DNA from: Bifidobacterium primatium | GTDB lineage: Bacteria; Actinomycetota; Actinomycetes; Actinomycetales; Bifidobacteriaceae | NCBI RefSeq assembly: GCF_002802875.1 | Contig: NZ_PEBI01000003.1 | Location: 226,306 to 290,305, forward strand | Length of the DNA: 64,000 bases | Reading direction: 5' to 3' | Shown here: positions 10,825 through 19,054 of the stretch, piece by piece | How positions within the stretch are numbered: the first letter of the stretch is position 1 | How the letters are laid out: each line of letters opens with the position of its first letter | The notes under the pieces: model-generated | The model's database searches: none | The model's input: the letters and a program-made list of their open reading frames with translations, nothing else | What the model was told of the DNA's origin: nothing | Position numbers and translations under genes: made by a program

Positions 10825-11766
10825 TCACTCGGTTATGGTTTTGGCCTGTTTGTCTGCAGTGGAGCCGACACCCCAGTAGTCCATGATCTTCTGGAAGGTG
10901 CCGTCGTCCATGAGTTTCTGCAATGCCTTCTGCATGGCCTCACGGGTCTTGGCGTCGCCCTTCTTGATTGCGGCGCCGACCTCGACGGTGTCGCGCACGG
11001 GTTCGAGCTGTTCGAGCTCGCCGTCGGACTGCTTGATGGCGTAGCTGTTGGCATCGGTGCCGGTGTAGAAGGCCTGCGCCTTGCCGGTCATCACCGACGT
11101 GGTCACGTCGGTCTGCTGTTTGAACGAGAGGACGTCGACAGGGTCCTTGCCGGCTGTCTTGCACTGGTCGGACGACTTGTTGACGTCCTCCTCCTGCGTG
11201 CTGCCGGTCTGCACGGCGATCTTCTTGCCGCACAGGCTGTCGGGGTCGACCTTGTCTGGGTTGCCCTTCTTCACCACGAACGCGGTGCCGACGGTCTGAT
11301 AGGTCACGAAGTCCACGGATTTCACGCGTTCGGGGCTGGGGATGAACGAGGAGATGCCGACGTCGTACTTGGATCCGACGGAGGGGATGATGGAGTCGAA
11401 CACGGCGGTGGTGGGTTCGGTCTTCAGTCCGAAGATGTTGCCCAGCGCCTTGGCCATATCGACCTCGTAGCCGATGGGCGTCTTGCCGTCGGTGCTGATG
11501 AATTCGGCCGGCGCATATGACGTGTCCATGCCGACGACGAACTTGCCGTCCCTGGTCACCGATTCGGGCAGCAGCGCGGCGATGGCCGCGTCCTTCTTGA
11601 CGCCGCTGACGTCATAGCCATCGGTGGGCTTGCCGCTAAGGGAGTGATCGCCGCTTCCGCTCGCATTGGCGTCGCCGGCGTCCGACGTGCCGCAGGCGGC
11701 GAACGACAAAGTCGCGGCGACTACGGCAAGGGCGGCGGCTGTTCTGACGATGAGCTTAGAAGGCAT
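10825..11766 (-). CDS. Amino-acid-type ABC transporter solute-binding lipoprotein (family 3)
   Basis: This is a 313-aa extracellular binding protein. It has a lipoprotein signal peptide: basic MPSKLIVR, a hydrophobic stretch and the lipobox LSFAAC with the cysteine at about residue 24. A Gly/Ser linker leads into an SBP_bac_3 fold, with GMDTSYAPAEFISTDGK, IGYEVDMAKALGNIFGL and DVGISSFIPSPERVKSVDF. Such proteins bind polar or charged amino acids; the ligand cannot be named. ATG 11766 is preceded by AAAGGACC at good spacing. No permease or ATPase gene is adjacent, so it must pair with parts encoded elsewhere. Confidence 0.9.
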   Translation of the reverse strand: MPSKLIVRTAAALAVVAATLSFAACGTSDAGDANASGSGDHSLSGKPTDGYDVSGVKKDAAIAALLPESVTRDGKFVVGMDTSYAPAEFISTDGKTPIGYEVDMAKALGNIFGLKTEPTTAVFDSIIPSVGSKYDVGISSFIPSPERVKSVDFVTYQTVGTAFVVKKGNPDKVDPDSLCGKKIAVQTGSTQEEDVNKSSDQCKTAGKDPVDVLSFKQQTDVTTSVMTGKAQAFYTGTDANSYAIKQSDGELEQLEPVRDTVEVGAAIKKGDAKTREAMQKALQKLMDDGTFQKIMDYWGVGSTADKQAKTITE

Positions 11767-11857
11767 GGCAACGGTCCTTTCATTCCCTCTCATACGTCCG
11801 CCGACGAACACTGCGGCGGACGACTGCCATGCCCGATGGTAACGAGTTTGGATGGTT

Positions 11858-13438
11858 CTAGTTCCCGCCATCCAAATACTGGTCAAGGCGGACGAGGCCC
11901 AATGCGTACATGACGAACGCGGCTTTGAGGTTGCGGATGGACACCCATTCGTCGATGCCGTGGGCGGAGCCTGTGCCGGGGGTGATGCACTCCGGCGGGT
12001 CCATGACGATGCCGTCGACGGCGGGCACGTATTCGGTGTGGAATTCCGGACCGAAATTCAGCGCGCCGGGGATGAACCGTGCGTGGGTGCCGCCGCCCAT
12101 GGCGACCGGCCGGGCCGGCGGAGTGCTCGGCGCCATGCCGGCGATGACGTCGTTGTACGCGCCGGTCAGGAGTTCCACTCGGAAATCGTCTGCGGGCACA
12201 TAGTACGGATCATCGTTCAACACGTTGACCAGTCGCCCGCCGAGCGGCTCCACATGCCGTCGAATCGCGGCGAGGATGTCCTCGGACTTCTGGCCTACGG
12301 CGTAGCGGATGTCGAGATGCATGACGATGGCATCGGACGGAACGGCATGGTCTTCGGCGTCTGTCCCGAATTCAGGGCCGGGCATGATGATGCCGAGATT
12401 GCCGGTCGTCGGGCCGCTTTCCGTATTCTCGAACGCGAAGCCGAGTGCGCCGCCATAGGGATCGCCCGCCCATCCGGCGATGGCGGCCGCCGCCTCGGCG
12501 TCGCGGCCGTCGAGCAGGCCGGACTTGGTCAGCACTGACGTAAGCAATGCGATGGCGTTGATGGTGCCGTCGGGTTTGGAAGCGTGGCCGGAGATACCGT
12601 GGGCGGTTATCGTCACTCCCCCGTCGTCGGCATCGTCGGACGACGTTATCGTGATGCGGCCGCGCGTATCGTCGTCAAGGCCGGCATGGTCGACGGCCTG
12701 ACGAACCTCGTCTGCGTCCGTGCCGACAAGGTCGATGGAGGCGACGGCGGGAATGGTGTTGGCCGAGGAGCCGGCATGCCATCCGCGAAGACGCTTGCCG
12801 ACGGGCAACGCCACGTCGACGTCGAGCAGGCCTTTCTGGATGTTGTTCACGGGAAACGGACCATCGGTGACGATGGCCTGATGCGGTGCGCCGACGTTGT
12901 GCACGAACCATTTGATGTCGTTCAACGCCGGCTCCTCGGAGCCGCCGAACAGCACACGGACACGATGGCGGAACCGATGCCCCTGCTCGTTGAAGAATCG
13001 CAGCAGACTGTAGTTCACCAACGAAACACCCTTGTCGTCCAATGAGCCGCGACCGATGACGGTGTCGCCGTCGATGACGCGTGGTTCGAAGGCGTCATGC
13101 GTCCAGCCGGGGCCGGCGGGAACGACATCGAGATGGCCGACGAACGCGATGTCGTCGCCGGTCTCGACGTCGTCCTGCGGATAGGCGACCTCCAGCACGT
13201 GCCCGTCGTAGTCATGCGTCGGGAACCCGTCGCGGCCGGCCTTGCCGATCATATGGTCGAACACACGACGCACTTCGTGACCGTACGGTTCGGCCGGTTT
13301 GGGCGACGGGTCGGATTCGTCGGCGACGGAAGGATACCGGATGAGGTCGCACAGCTCATTGACGAAACGTTCATGATTGGCGTCAAACCATGATGCGGCC
13401 GAGTCCACAAGACGACGTTCCGAAGCGGTAAGCGGCAT
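11858..13438 (-). CDS. M20-family dipeptidase / metallopeptidase
   Basis: This 526-aa protein belongs to the M20 zinc peptidases and resembles PepV/CNDP-type dipeptidases, which release amino acids from dipeptides. The metal-binding motifs are seen in order: FVGHLDVVPAG (His-x-Asp), then GRGSLDDKGVSL with the bridging Asp, and the paired acidic residues FGGSEEPALND. The C-terminal metal-ligand histidine fits GGGTHARFIPGALNFGPEF. A dimerisation lid domain lies between. The start at ATG 13438 is backed by AAAGGACC just upstream, the same Shine-Dalgarno sequence as the binding-protein gene that follows. It has 91 nt to that gene, so peptide use and amino acid uptake may be coexpressed (inference). 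Confidence 0.9.
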   Translation of the reverse strand: MPLTASERRLVDSAASWFDANHERFVNELCDLIRYPSVADESDPSPKPAEPYGHEVRRVFDHMIGKAGRDGFPTHDYDGHVLEVAYPQDDVETGDDIAFVGHLDVVPAGPGWTHDAFEPRVIDGDTVIGRGSLDDKGVSLVNYSLLRFFNEQGHRFRHRVRVLFGGSEEPALNDIKWFVHNVGAPHQAIVTDGPFPVNNIQKGLLDVDVALPVGKRLRGWHAGSSANTIPAVASIDLVGTDADEVRQAVDHAGLDDDTRGRITITSSDDADDGGVTITAHGISGHASKPDGTINAIALLTSVLTKSGLLDGRDAEAAAAIAGWAGDPYGGALGFAFENTESGPTTGNLGIIMPGPEFGTDAEDHAVPSDAIVMHLDIRYAVGQKSEDILAAIRRHVEPLGGRLVNVLNDDPYYVPADDFRVELLTGAYNDVIAGMAPSTPPARPVAMGGGTHARFIPGALNFGPEFHTEYVPAVDGIVMDPPECITPGTGSAHGIDEWVSIRNLKAAFVMYALGLVRLDQYLDGGN

Positions 13439-13461
13439 TATATGGTCCTTTACGAAAACAA

Positions 13462-13490
13462 CGTGGCCCCACCGATGAGGCGGGGCCACG
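13462..13490 (-). terminator. Terminator after aroQ
   Basis: CGTGGCCCC (13462-13470) pairs with GGGGCCACG (13482-13490) around an 11-nt loop. The minus-strand tail is TTGTTTTCG. It lies 10 nt past the aroQ stop and ends the aroC-aroKB-aroQ operon. Confidence 0.85.
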
Positions 13491-13499
13491 GACGAGGTG

Positions 13500-13949
13500 T
13501 CAGTCGTTCAGCAGATGGGCGACGGATTCAAGGGCGAGCCTGTAGCCGTAGAATCCCATGCCGGTGATGGTGCCGGTGGCCACGGGCGAGATGACGCTGT
13601 AGCGGCGGAAGGCGTCGCGCGAGGCCGGATTGGAAATGTGAACCTCCATGAGCGGCAGGCCGGCGTCGGTGACCATGTGCGCGGCGTCGGACAGGCCGTA
13701 GCTGTAGTGCGTGAACGCGGCCGGGTTCATGACGACGGGCGTCTGCTCGTCGACGGCACGGTGCATCCAGCCGATGATCTCGGCCTCGTCGTCGGTCTGA
13801 CGCACCTCGACCTCGAGGCCGAGCTCCCTGCCCCATTCGGTGCAGTCACGACGCAGGGTTTCGAGGTCCTGATGGCCGTAGACGTCGGGTTCGCGCACGC
13901 CGAGGCGGCCGAGGTTCGGTCCGTTGACGACGATGACTTTGGTGGACAT
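13500..13949 (-). CDS. aroQ: 3-dehydroquinate dehydratase, type II
   Basis: AroQ removes water from 3-dehydroquinate in the shikimate pathway. The 149-aa length and motifs fit the dodecameric type II enzyme: IVVNGPNLGRLGVREPDVYG at the N-terminus with the catalytic tyrosine of the flexible lid, MNPAAFTHYSYGL with the conserved Asn, and MEVHISNPASRDAFRRYSVIS with the active-site His. It begins 11 nt after the aroK-aroB stop and closes the operon. Confidence 0.96.
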   Translation of the reverse strand: MSTKVIVVNGPNLGRLGVREPDVYGHQDLETLRRDCTEWGRELGLEVEVRQTDDEAEIIGWMHRAVDEQTPVVMNPAAFTHYSYGLSDAAHMVTDAGLPLMEVHISNPASRDAFRRYSVISPVATGTITGMGFYGYRLALESVAHLLND

Positions 13950-13960
13950 GTGATGGCTCC

Positions 13961-15577
13961 TTACTTCTGGATGCGGCGGAAGGCTTCCTCGACGGCGTCG
14001 GCCGGCGGGTTGTCGAGGTGGACGACGTGGCCGGGACGGTCGAGAACGACGAAGCGCAACATCTTGCCGCGGGCCTTCTTGTCCTTGTGCATGAGGGCGA
14101 GCACGTCGTCGAAGCTGCCATCGTTCCAGCTGGTCGGCAGACCAAGCGATCTGAGCAGCGAACGATGGTAGTCGACGAGATCGCGGTCGATGTAGCCGAG
14201 GATGTTCGCCAGCTCGGCGGCGTACACCATGCCAACGGCGACGCCATTGCCATGACGCCAGCGGAAATGCTCCAGCTTTTCGATGGCGTGGCCCATGGTG
14301 TGGCCGTAGTTGAGGAACTCGCGCAGTCCCTTCTCCTTGAGGTCGGCGGAGACGTGATGAGCCTTGACACGCACGGTGCGTTCGATGAGTTCGGCGATGA
14401 CGGACTCCAGTTCCGGCGTGATGTTCGCCGGGTCGAAGGTGCGCAGCGCCTCGGCGTTCTCCTCAAGGATATGGAGAATCTCCGTGTCCATGATGAAGCC
14501 GGATTTGGCGACTTCGCCCAGGCCTTCGACGAAGATGTCGTTCGGCAGGGTGCCCAGCGTGGTCAGGTCGGCGAGTACGCCGGCCGGCGTGTAGAAGCTG
14601 CCGACGAGGTTCTTGCCGGCCTCGGTGTTGATGCCGGTCTTGCCGCCGGTGGAGGCGTCGACCATGGCGAGCAGCGACGTGGGACAGTTCACATAACGGA
14701 TGCCACGCATCCACGTGGCGGCCACGAAGCCGGCCAGGTCGGTCGCGGCGCCGCCGCCGAGTCCCACGACGGCGTCGGAACGGGTGAAGCCCTCCTCGCC
14801 GAGACGCTTCCAGATGCCATTGGCGACCTCGATGGTCTTACCTGCTTCGGCGTCGGGAATGGTGATGTCGGACACGTCGTAGCCGGCACGGCGCAGCAGC
14901 GTGCGCACGCGGTCGGAGTGGCGCTGCACCGGCGTGGTGTGGATCATCGCGATCTTCACCGGCTTGTCGCCAAGGACGTCGGCGAGATGGTTGACCACGT
15001 GGGAGCCGATGCGCACGTCGTATGGTTCGGCGCCATCGACGTGGACGACGCGTTCGTTGGCGGTGTCGGCGATGTTCTGTGCTGCCTGCATAGGAGTCTT
15101 TCCTTTCGTATGCACGATGAGATTCGCCAGATGCTCGAACACGGGTTTGCGTTCCGCATACAGTCTGCGCCATTTCTTGGCGGCGCCGTCGGCAAGCAGC
15201 GGCCTGTTGCCGGAGCGGGAGGCACGGGCGATGGCTTCGCTGGGGTCGGCGTCGAGATAGGCGACGACGCCGCCCTCGTCGACATAGCGTTCGAGGGCGG
15301 CGCAGACGCTGTCGGTCATGGGCGCGCCGCCGCCAAGCGAGAGGACGCCGCCGAATCCGTGCATGAATCCGAGAATCACGTCGCTTTCGATGATGCGGAA
15401 CGCCTTTTCGCCTCGTTCCTCGAAGATCTGGGGGATTTTCGTCTGCTCACGAGCCTCGATCTCGACGTCGGAATCCTTGAATTCCACGTTCAGCACCGAG
15501 GCGACGTCCTGTCCGATGCGGGTCTTGCCGGCTCCGGGCATGCCGATGAGCACGGCCTTGGGGATGGCGTTCGTCAT
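13961..15577 (-). CDS. aroK-aroB: Bifunctional shikimate kinase / 3-dehydroquinate synthase fusion
   Basis: One 538-aa chain carries two shikimate-pathway enzymes. Residues 1-170 are shikimate kinase: Walker [12 protein letters not shown] (about residue 12), FKDSDVEIE with the shikimate-binding Asp, GGGAPM and the lid SGNRPLL. Residues 180-538 are 3-dehydroquinate synthase (NAD and zinc dependent): [40 protein letters not shown], and the zinc ligands in [11 protein letters not shown] and [14 protein letters not shown] start it at ATG 15577, where kinase similarity begins; the open frame runs on into aroC as antisense-free shadow only. It lies 14 nt after aroC and 11 nt before aroQ. Confidence 0.95.
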   Translation of the reverse strand: MTNAIPKAVLIGMPGAGKTRIGQDVASVLNVEFKDSDVEIEAREQTKIPQIFEERGEKAFRIIESDVILGFMHGFGGVLSLGGGAPMTDSVCAALERYVDEGGVVAYLDADPSEAIARASRSGNRPLLADGAAKKWRRLYAERKPVFEHLANLIVHTKGKTPMQAAQNIADTANERVVHVDGAEPYDVRIGSHVVNHLADVLGDKPVKIAMIHTTPVQRHSDRVRTLLRRAGYDVSDITIPDAEAGKTIEVANGIWKRLGEEGFTRSDAVVGLGGGAATDLAGFVAATWMRGIRYVNCPTSLLAMVDASTGGKTGINTEAGKNLVGSFYTPAGVLADLTTLGTLPNDIFVEGLGEVAKSGFIMDTEILHILEENAEALRTFDPANITPELESVIAELIERTVRVKAHHVSADLKEKGLREFLNYGHTMGHAIEKLEHFRWRHGNGVAVGMVYAAELANILGYIDRDLVDYHRSLLRSLGLPTSWNDGSFDDVLALMHKDKKARGKMLRFVVLDRPGHVVHLDNPPADAVEEAFRRIQK

Positions 15578-15591
15578 TCGTCGCTCCCCCG

Positions 15592-16785
15592 TCAGCGCAT
15601 GTGCTCGGGCCAGGAGGCGAGGTAGTTCTCGGCGTTGCGGCTGGTTTCGGCCACGCTGTCGCCGCCGAACTTCTCGAGCGCGTACTTGGCGAGGGTCAGA
15701 CGCACCATCGCCTCGGCCACGACGGACGCGGCCGGCACGGCGGTGGAGTCGGAACGCTGGTTGATGGCCTGCGCGGCCTCGCCGTTGGCGACGTCCACGG
15801 TCCTGAGGGCACGCGGGATGGACGGGATGGGCTTCATGGCGGCGCGAACGCGGATGGGCTGGCCGTTGGACATACCGCCCTCGATGCCTCCGGCTCGGTT
15901 GGTGAGCCTGGTGATGCGGCCGTCCTCGCCGGGAACCATTTCGTCGTGTGCGGCGGAACCGGGACGCACGGCCTCGAGGAAGCCGTCGCCGATCTCCACG
16001 CCCTTGATGGCCTGGATGCCCATGACAGCGGAGGCGAGGGCCGCATCGAGGCGACGGTCGGATTCGACGTAGGTGCCGATGCCGGCGGGCACGCCGTAGG
16101 CGATGACCTCGATGACGCCGCCAACGGTGTCGGCGTTGGACTTGATCTCGTCGATGCGGCTGATCATGCGCTCCTCGGCGGCCTTGTCGAGCGTACGCAC
16201 CGGGGAGGCGTCGAGCGCGGCGACGTCGTCGGGGGTCGGCAGCGGGGCGTTGTCGGCGTCCTCGACGCCGGCGCCTCCGATGGAGATGACATGGGAGACG
16301 GTGCGGATGCCGAACGTCTGCTCGAGGAACTTTGCGGCCACGGCGCCGAGGGCCACACGGGACGCGGTCTCGCGTGCGCTGGAGCGTTCCAGCACCGGAC
16401 GGGCGTCGTCGAAGCCGTACTTGCGCATGCCGGTCAGGTCGGCATGGCCCGGGCGGGGACGGCTCAGCGGGGCGTTGCGTCCGGTCTGCGGAAGATCGTG
16501 GTCGAGCGGGTCGGCACTCATGACCTCGGTCCACTTCGGCCATTCGGTGTTGGCGATCTCGATGGCAATCGGGCCACCGAGCGTGGAGCCGTGACGCACA
16601 CCGGTGAGCAGACGCACTTCATCCTGCTCGAATTTCATGCGGGCGCCGCGGCCATATCCCAGACGACGTCGCGCCAACGCGTCCTTGATGTCCTGCGAGG
16701 TGACCTGGACGCCTGCGGGCAGTCCTTCGATCATGGCCACCAAAGCCTCGCCATGTGACTCCCCTGCCGTCTGCCAGCGCAACAT
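15592..16785 (-). CDS. aroC: Chorismate synthase
   Basis: AroC converts EPSP to chorismate using reduced FMN, the last step of the common aromatic pathway. The 397-aa protein shows [21 protein letters not shown] at the start, [52 protein letters not shown] and the C-terminal [21 protein letters not shown] 16785 follows a strong AAAAGGAG. It is the first gene of a minus-strand operon with the aroK-aroB fusion and aroQ. No shikimate dehydrogenase (aroE) is present in the cluster, where many actinobacteria place it between mltG and aroC. Confidence 0.97.
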   Translation of the reverse strand: MLRWQTAGESHGEALVAMIEGLPAGVQVTSQDIKDALARRRLGYGRGARMKFEQDEVRLLTGVRHGSTLGGPIAIEIANTEWPKWTEVMSADPLDHDLPQTGRNAPLSRPRPGHADLTGMRKYGFDDARPVLERSSARETASRVALGAVAAKFLEQTFGIRTVSHVISIGGAGVEDADNAPLPTPDDVAALDASPVRTLDKAAEERMISRIDEIKSNADTVGGVIEVIAYGVPAGIGTYVESDRRLDAALASAVMGIQAIKGVEIGDGFLEAVRPGSAAHDEMVPGEDGRITRLTNRAGGIEGGMSNGQPIRVRAAMKPIPSIPRALRTVDVANGEAAQAINQRSDSTAVPAASVVAEAMVRLTLAKYALEKFGGDSVAETSRNAENYLASWPEHMR

Positions 16786-16877
16786 CGCCCTTCTCCTTTT
16801 GTCGTATCGAATCCGGCGGAACAACGTTTCCGCGCAATCGAATCAGTTGTCGTTAACCTCGGTATATCTTACGTTCA

Positions 16878-17324
16878 ATGGCATACCTTTTCCTTATTCC
16901 TAGCGCAATCGCCGGAATCATGATTGCTTATACCGATATTCGGACACGACGCGTGCCTCGGCCGATCGTCGCGGCGGGGTCCGTCGTCCAGCTGGCGTGC
17001 GTCGTCGCGTGGTGCATGTGGTCGGGATCGTGGACGCCTTTGGCAGGTTCCTTGGGCTTTGCGGTGGCATGTGCGCTGGTTCAGCTGGCACTGGCGCTGG
17101 TGAGGCCTGGGGCACTGGGATTCGGCGACGTGACATGCACGCTGCTGATGGGGCTTGCGGTCGGATGCCTCGGCATCGAGACAGTGGCCGTATGGTGGCT
17201 GCTCATGGGACTGTCCGGCCTTGCCATGCTGGGCATACAACGAGGCCGGGGCGGGGATTCGATTCCCTTCGCCCCGGCCATCGTTTTCTCCGCATTCGCG
17301 GCGATCGCGCTTTCGGCGTTCTGA
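16878..17324 (+). CDS. Stand-alone type IV prepilin peptidase-like membrane protease (A24, TadV/CpaA type)
   Basis: This 148-aa protein is nearly all membrane helices, and it carries the two aspartates of A24 aspartic proteases: one in YTDIRTRRVP (about residue 18) and one in GFGDVTCTL (about residue 80). That is the pattern of short TadV/CpaA enzymes, which cut prepilins and lack the methylase domain of PilD. In bifidobacteria such an enzyme would serve Tad or sortase-independent pili, but no pilin or secretion gene is nearby. There is no Shine-Dalgarno sequence, and TATATC lies 10 nt ahead of the ATG, so the mRNA may be leaderless. It is transcribed toward mltG, divergent from aroC. Confidence 0.82.
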   Translation: MAYLFLIPSAIAGIMIAYTDIRTRRVPRPIVAAGSVVQLACVVAWCMWSGSWTPLAGSLGFAVACALVQLALALVRPGALGFGDVTCTLLMGLAVGCLGIETVAVWWLLMGLSGLAMLGIQRGRGGDSIPFAPAIVFSAFAAIALSAF

Positions 17325-17353
17325 TTCCGGCTGGCCCCAGAAGTTCCGCACGC

Positions 17354-18550
17354 CTAGTTCTTGGCCTCCCAGGCCTCGTATTCCTTGGCGTACTTCTGGA
17401 ACTCCGACTGGTTGTCGGTGAACTTGGTCTCGCCGGTGTCGAGGTTCACGGTGACGAAGTACAGCCAGTTGCCCTCGGTGGGGTGCATGGCCGCCGTGAT
17501 GGCGGTATCGCCGGCCTGACTGATCGGCGTGGGGGGCAGTCCCTTCTGAATGCGTGAATTGTAGGGATTTTTCTTGTCATTGAGCATGGCGTTGGTCAGG
17601 GCACGGGGCTCGACGTTATTGCCGTAGGCAACGACGGAGTCCATGCCGAGCGGCATGTTCCTGGCAAGGCGGTTCTCGATGACGCGGGCCACCTTGCCGT
17701 AATAGTCGGCCTTGTTCACCTCGCCCTCGATGATCGACGCCTTCTTGAGGATCTCCTCACGCTTGGCCCCGGTGGGCACCTCGAGCTGGTCAAGCTTCTT
17801 GATGCGCTTCTGCACCATCTCCTTGAGGATGTCGGAGGCGGAGCTCTTGCCCTTTACGTTGTAGCTGCCGGGCTCGAGCCAGCCTTCGAAGCTGCCGTTC
17901 GCTTCGGCGGGCAGGATGCCCTTGCCCTTGTTCTTGACGATCGCCTCGAACTCTGACTTGTCGATTCCCGAAAGCTCCGAGGCCTGCTCGATGACCGCAC
18001 CGGAACGCTCGCCGGGGTTCACCACGAGGAAGCCCTTGGCCTTCGTGGAGTCGGTGAGCACCTTGGCCACATCGTCGGCCTTCATGCGGTAATGCAGCTC
18101 GAACGTACCGGGCTGCAACTGATCCTGAAGCCCGGCATTGGAGATGGCCTGCTGGAACGCCATGCTCGACTTGACGATGCCCTGCTTCTCGAGATTGTCG
18201 CCGATGTCGACGCTGGACTGGCCGTTCTCGACGGTGAATTCCACGTTGCCGCTTCCGGGGCCGGGATAATCGGCGGCCTGGGTGCGCTGCACCTGGCTCT
18301 GCATCTTCGAACGGGCCGTGGATACGCCCGAGTAGACGAACCACCCGACGACGGCGACGCACACCACGAGAATGACCGTCATGACGATCTTCAGCCACTT
18401 GGAGCGCTGACGCTTGCGGCGCTTCTTGCGCATCTCCCTGCGGGAGCGCGGGGGACGCGGCGGTACGGCCGGATTCAGTCCCGGCTCATCGCCGCGTCCG
18501 ACCCATTGGGCTTTCTCGGCGAAAAAATCCTGCATATCATCGTCGGTCAT
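17354..18550 (-). CDS. mltG: Endolytic murein transglycosylase
   Basis: MltG cuts nascent peptidoglycan strands and so ends glycan growth. The 398-aa protein has a proline- and arginine-rich cytoplasmic tail (residues 1-50), one membrane helix (about 52-74) and an extracellular YceG domain. The domain shows FLVVNPGERSGAVIEQAS, GWLEPGSYNV and KKASIIEGEVNKADYYGKVA, where the catalytic glutamate is expected near residue 274. It ends with DTAITAAMHPTEGNWLYFV. Its start codon overlaps the ruvX stop by one base (TAATG), so translation is coupled. Confidence 0.95.
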   Translation of the reverse strand: MTDDDMQDFFAEKAQWVGRGDEPGLNPAVPPRPPRSRREMRKKRRKRQRSKWLKIVMTVILVVCVAVVGWFVYSGVSTARSKMQSQVQRTQAADYPGPGSGNVEFTVENGQSSVDIGDNLEKQGIVKSSMAFQQAISNAGLQDQLQPGTFELHYRMKADDVAKVLTDSTKAKGFLVVNPGERSGAVIEQASELSGIDKSEFEAIVKNKGKGILPAEANGSFEGWLEPGSYNVKGKSSASDILKEMVQKRIKKLDQLEVPTGAKREEILKKASIIEGEVNKADYYGKVARVIENRLARNMPLGMDSVVAYGNNVEPRALTNAMLNDKKNPYNSRIQKGLPPTPISQAGDTAITAAMHPTEGNWLYFVTVNLDTGETKFTDNQSEFQKYAKEYEAWEAKN

Positions 18551-19023
18551 TAGCCCTCCAAACCAGTGGAACCAATGGACGGGGCCTCGGCTCGCGCCGC
18601 GGCGTCCAACGCCGCCTGCAGGAGCACCACAGCGGACTGCTGATCCACGCTGGGCCTGTGCTCGCGCGAACGCAGGCCTGCCTCCGACAATTGCCGGTGT
18701 GCGCTTACCGTCGTCATTCGTTCGTCCAACAACTGCACCGTCGCGTGAATGTCCTCGTTCTCAAGTCGACGTTCGAGGTTCTTCGCCCAGCGCCGGGCCT
18801 TTTTGGCGCTGGACCCCTCGGTGCCATTGAGCAGCAACGGGTAGCCGACAACCACATGGTCGACGTGGTTGTCCTCAATAACGTCCAATACATCATACAG
18901 GGCCTGGAAATAGTCTCCACGCACCTGGATGTTGCCAATCGGATGTGCAAAGGTAAGCTCGGGGTCGGACAATGCGAGTCCGACCCGAGCATTACCGAGA
19001 TCGATACCTAGCCAATATGACAT
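18550..19023 (-). CDS. ruvX: Putative pre-16S rRNA nuclease / RuvX (YqgF)
   Basis: This is a 157-aa YqgF/RuvX protein of the RNase H fold, reported in different species as a pre-16S rRNA 5'-end nuclease or a Holliday junction resolvase. Characteristic residues are seen: GIDLGNARVGLALSD at the N-terminus with the first catalytic Asp, VVVGYPLLLNGTEG, the glutamate in LLDERMTTVSAHRQL and the final Asp in SVDQQSAVVLLQAAL. It lies between alaS (31 nt) and mltG (1-nt overlap), the normal actinobacterial order. Confidence 0.94.
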   Translation of the reverse strand: MSYWLGIDLGNARVGLALSDPELTFAHPIGNIQVRGDYFQALYDVLDVIEDNHVDHVVVGYPLLLNGTEGSSAKKARRWAKNLERRLENEDIHATVQLLDERMTTVSAHRQLSEAGLRSREHRPSVDQQSAVVLLQAALDAAARAEAPSIGSTGLEG

Positions 19024-19054
19024 GAACTGATGCCTGTCGCCAACCCGCCTTCGA

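Noticed and set aside
15578-16543. Long Arg-rich open frame extending the aroK-aroB fusion upstream
   Set aside because: It lies in another frame of aroC and is a composition artefact; kinase similarity begins at ATG 15577.
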